Shown here piece after piece: positions 63,398 to 64,000 of a stretch of DNA of 64,000 nt. The notes beneath the pieces are model-generated. The model worked only from the letters and a program-made list of their open reading frames with translations. It ran no database searches and was not told the DNA's origin. Source of the DNA: Polynucleobacter sp. JS-Safj-400b-B2 (GTDB lineage Bacteria > Pseudomonadota > Gammaproteobacteria > Burkholderiales > Burkholderiaceae); contig NZ_JACVPJ010000008.1 in NCBI RefSeq assembly GCF_018881975.1, positions 1 through 64,000 of the forward strand, written 5' to 3'. Positions within the stretch are counted from its first letter, which is position 1. Every line of letters begins with the position of its first letter. The position numbers and the translations under genes are program-made.

Positions 63398-63535
63398 TTA
63401 ACCGAATACGTAACCTATGTGAGCCGCAACTAAGGCAAACAAAATAGCTAAGCTGGTAGCGCCTGCCAACATTACAACCAATGTAATGATCTTTTTGTTG
63501 ATTTCTTCTTTAGATTCGTTATGCCACTCGTTCAT
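63398..63535 (-). CDS. Small single-helix membrane protein (45 residues)
   Basis: A 46-codon frame opens with ATG at 63535. The N-terminus is polar and charged (NEWHNESKEEINKK), followed by one long membrane helix (about 16-40, IITLVVMLAGATSLAILF then ALVAAHIGYVFG). It lies ten bases upstream of the dioxygenase start on the same strand. Such tiny membrane proteins are common in these genomes; the function is unknown. Confidence 0.65.
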   Translation of the reverse strand: MNEWHNESKEEINKKIITLVVMLAGATSLAILFALVAAHIGYVFG

Positions 63536-63580
63536 TGCTAAATCCTCTGTAAACACATTAAAGAATAGGGTAATTATCCA

Positions 63581-63748
63581 CTATCGACCGCGTCCGGCCT
63601 TGCGCATCATGCCTTTTCCCCCGCCAAAGCCTGCCTGAGGCCTTCCAGCCGGCCCCGAGGGTCCTTTTGGAACAGGTGGACGTGCTGGTGGCTTAGCTAC
63701 AACCGCTTTTGCTGGGGTTTTTGAATCGGGTTTCTTTTCTTCAGTCAC
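63581..63748 (-). CDS. Small basic Pro/Gly/Lys-rich protein (55 residues)
   Basis: A 56-codon frame starts with GTG at 63748, eight bases after AGGAG. The sequence is Pro, Lys and Gly rich (KPPARPPVPKGPSGPAGRP) and ends with Gly/Arg-rich MRKAGRGR. No fold is expected, and it may be a nucleic-acid-associated or unstructured protein. It is divergent from the site-2 protease gene 28 bp away. Confidence 0.55.
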   Translation of the reverse strand: MTEEKKPDSKTPAKAVVAKPPARPPVPKGPSGPAGRPQAGFGGGKGMMRKAGRGR

Positions 63749-63776
63749 TTTGAGCTCCTATGGATATCATATTGCC

Positions 63777-64000
63777 ATGATTACTGACTATTCTATCCAA
63801 GCTGTCGCCATTAATGCGATTCCCTTGATTTTTGCCATCACTATCCATGAGGCAGCCCATGGTTATGCGGCCCGTAAATTTGGTGATAACACTGCTTATA
63901 TGCTTGGTCGGGTAAGCCTAAACCCAGCTAAACATATAGACCCAGTTGGCACAATCTTGATCCCGCTGGTTTTAATCCTGACAGGATCTCCCTTTTTAGT
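63777..64000 (+). CDS. Site-2 protease family membrane metalloprotease, N-terminal part
   Basis: The first 74 residues of an M50-type intramembrane zinc protease; the rest is outside the window. The zinc motif HEAAHGYAARKFGD (HExxH with glycine and Lys/Phe after it) lies near residue 24, inside a first hydrophobic segment, and LNPAKHIDPVGTILIPLVLIL (second segment with the conserved Asn-Pro and Asp) follows. This is the rhomboid-distinct SpoIVFB/RseP-like compact branch common in bacteria. Specific substrate unknown. Confidence 0.92.
   Translation, partial: MITDYSIQAVAINAIPLIFAITIHEAAHGYAARKFGDNTAYMLGRVSLNPAKHIDPVGTILIPLVLILTGSPFL

Overview
The window looks like the chromosome of a freshwater betaproteobacterium of the Polynucleobacter type (Burkholderiaceae). 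The reasons are the conserved order lapB-ihfB-rpsA-cmk-aroA-tyrA-hisC-pheA-serC-gyrA-ompA-ubiG-gph, a tmRNA whose tag reads ANDERFALAA, and several Bug-type tripartite tricarboxylate receptors. This taxonomic call is an inference from gene content; no database search was possible.

Layout. (1) 1-15.1 kb is core chromosome: the end of a UDP-glucose dehydrogenase gene, LPS assembly (lapB), IHF-beta, ribosomal protein S1, a tightly overlapping aromatic amino-acid, histidine and serine block (cmk-aroA-tyrA-hisC-pheA-serC), gyrA, then, divergently, an OmpA-like protein, ubiG and gph. (2) 15,159-15,517 is the tmRNA gene ssrA. Its 3' end is the left attachment site of a 36.5-kb integrated element that ends at a decayed second copy of the ssrA 3' end and terminator at 51,911-51,985. 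(3) 15.5-51.9 kb is that island. It starts with a tyrosine integrase and carries a prophage-like head module on the minus strand: small and large terminase, portal, scaffold, major capsid protein, one unknown protein, holin and endolysin. I see no tail or head-tail connector gene. A DUF1376-type protein and an AlpA-type regulator lie upstream. Candidate defence genes sit in and around this module: a reverse transcriptase of the Abi/UG kind, a MarR-tautomerase pair, a DEDDh exonuclease, a Fic protein with an AbiEi-like N-terminus, an ABC-type ATPase followed by a GIY-YIG nuclease, a complete type I restriction-modification operon, and a membrane/soluble pair of unknown function. (4) Within the island, 25,858-34,925 is a 9,068-bp IS21-family transposon with 48-bp perfect terminal inverted repeats and a 5-bp target duplication (CTAGG). 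Besides istA and istB it carries about 6.5 kb of cargo, including a 1391-residue RTX protein with an embedded cysteine-peptidase-like domain. It interrupts the scaffold gene; removing it with one CTAGG copy restores an uninterrupted 400-codon reading frame. (5) 52-64 kb is chromosome again: a methyltransferase, pirin, a carboxymuconolactone-decarboxylase-like protein, three Bug receptors, the tRNA hydroxylase TrhO, an MmgE/PrpD protein with a 2-hydroxyacid dehydrogenase, a split chromate transporter, CrcB, a DODA-type dioxygenase, two very small genes and the start of a site-2 protease.

How it fits together. The island is either a degraded short-tailed prophage or a capsid-forming satellite that would borrow tails. 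It serves as a platform for defence cargo and was later hit by a cargo-bearing IS21 transposon. The most promising undescribed items are the ATPase/GIY-YIG pair next to a tRNA-Lys-like remnant, the reverse transcriptase at the integrase end, and the RTX-peptidase cargo with its coupled membrane protein.
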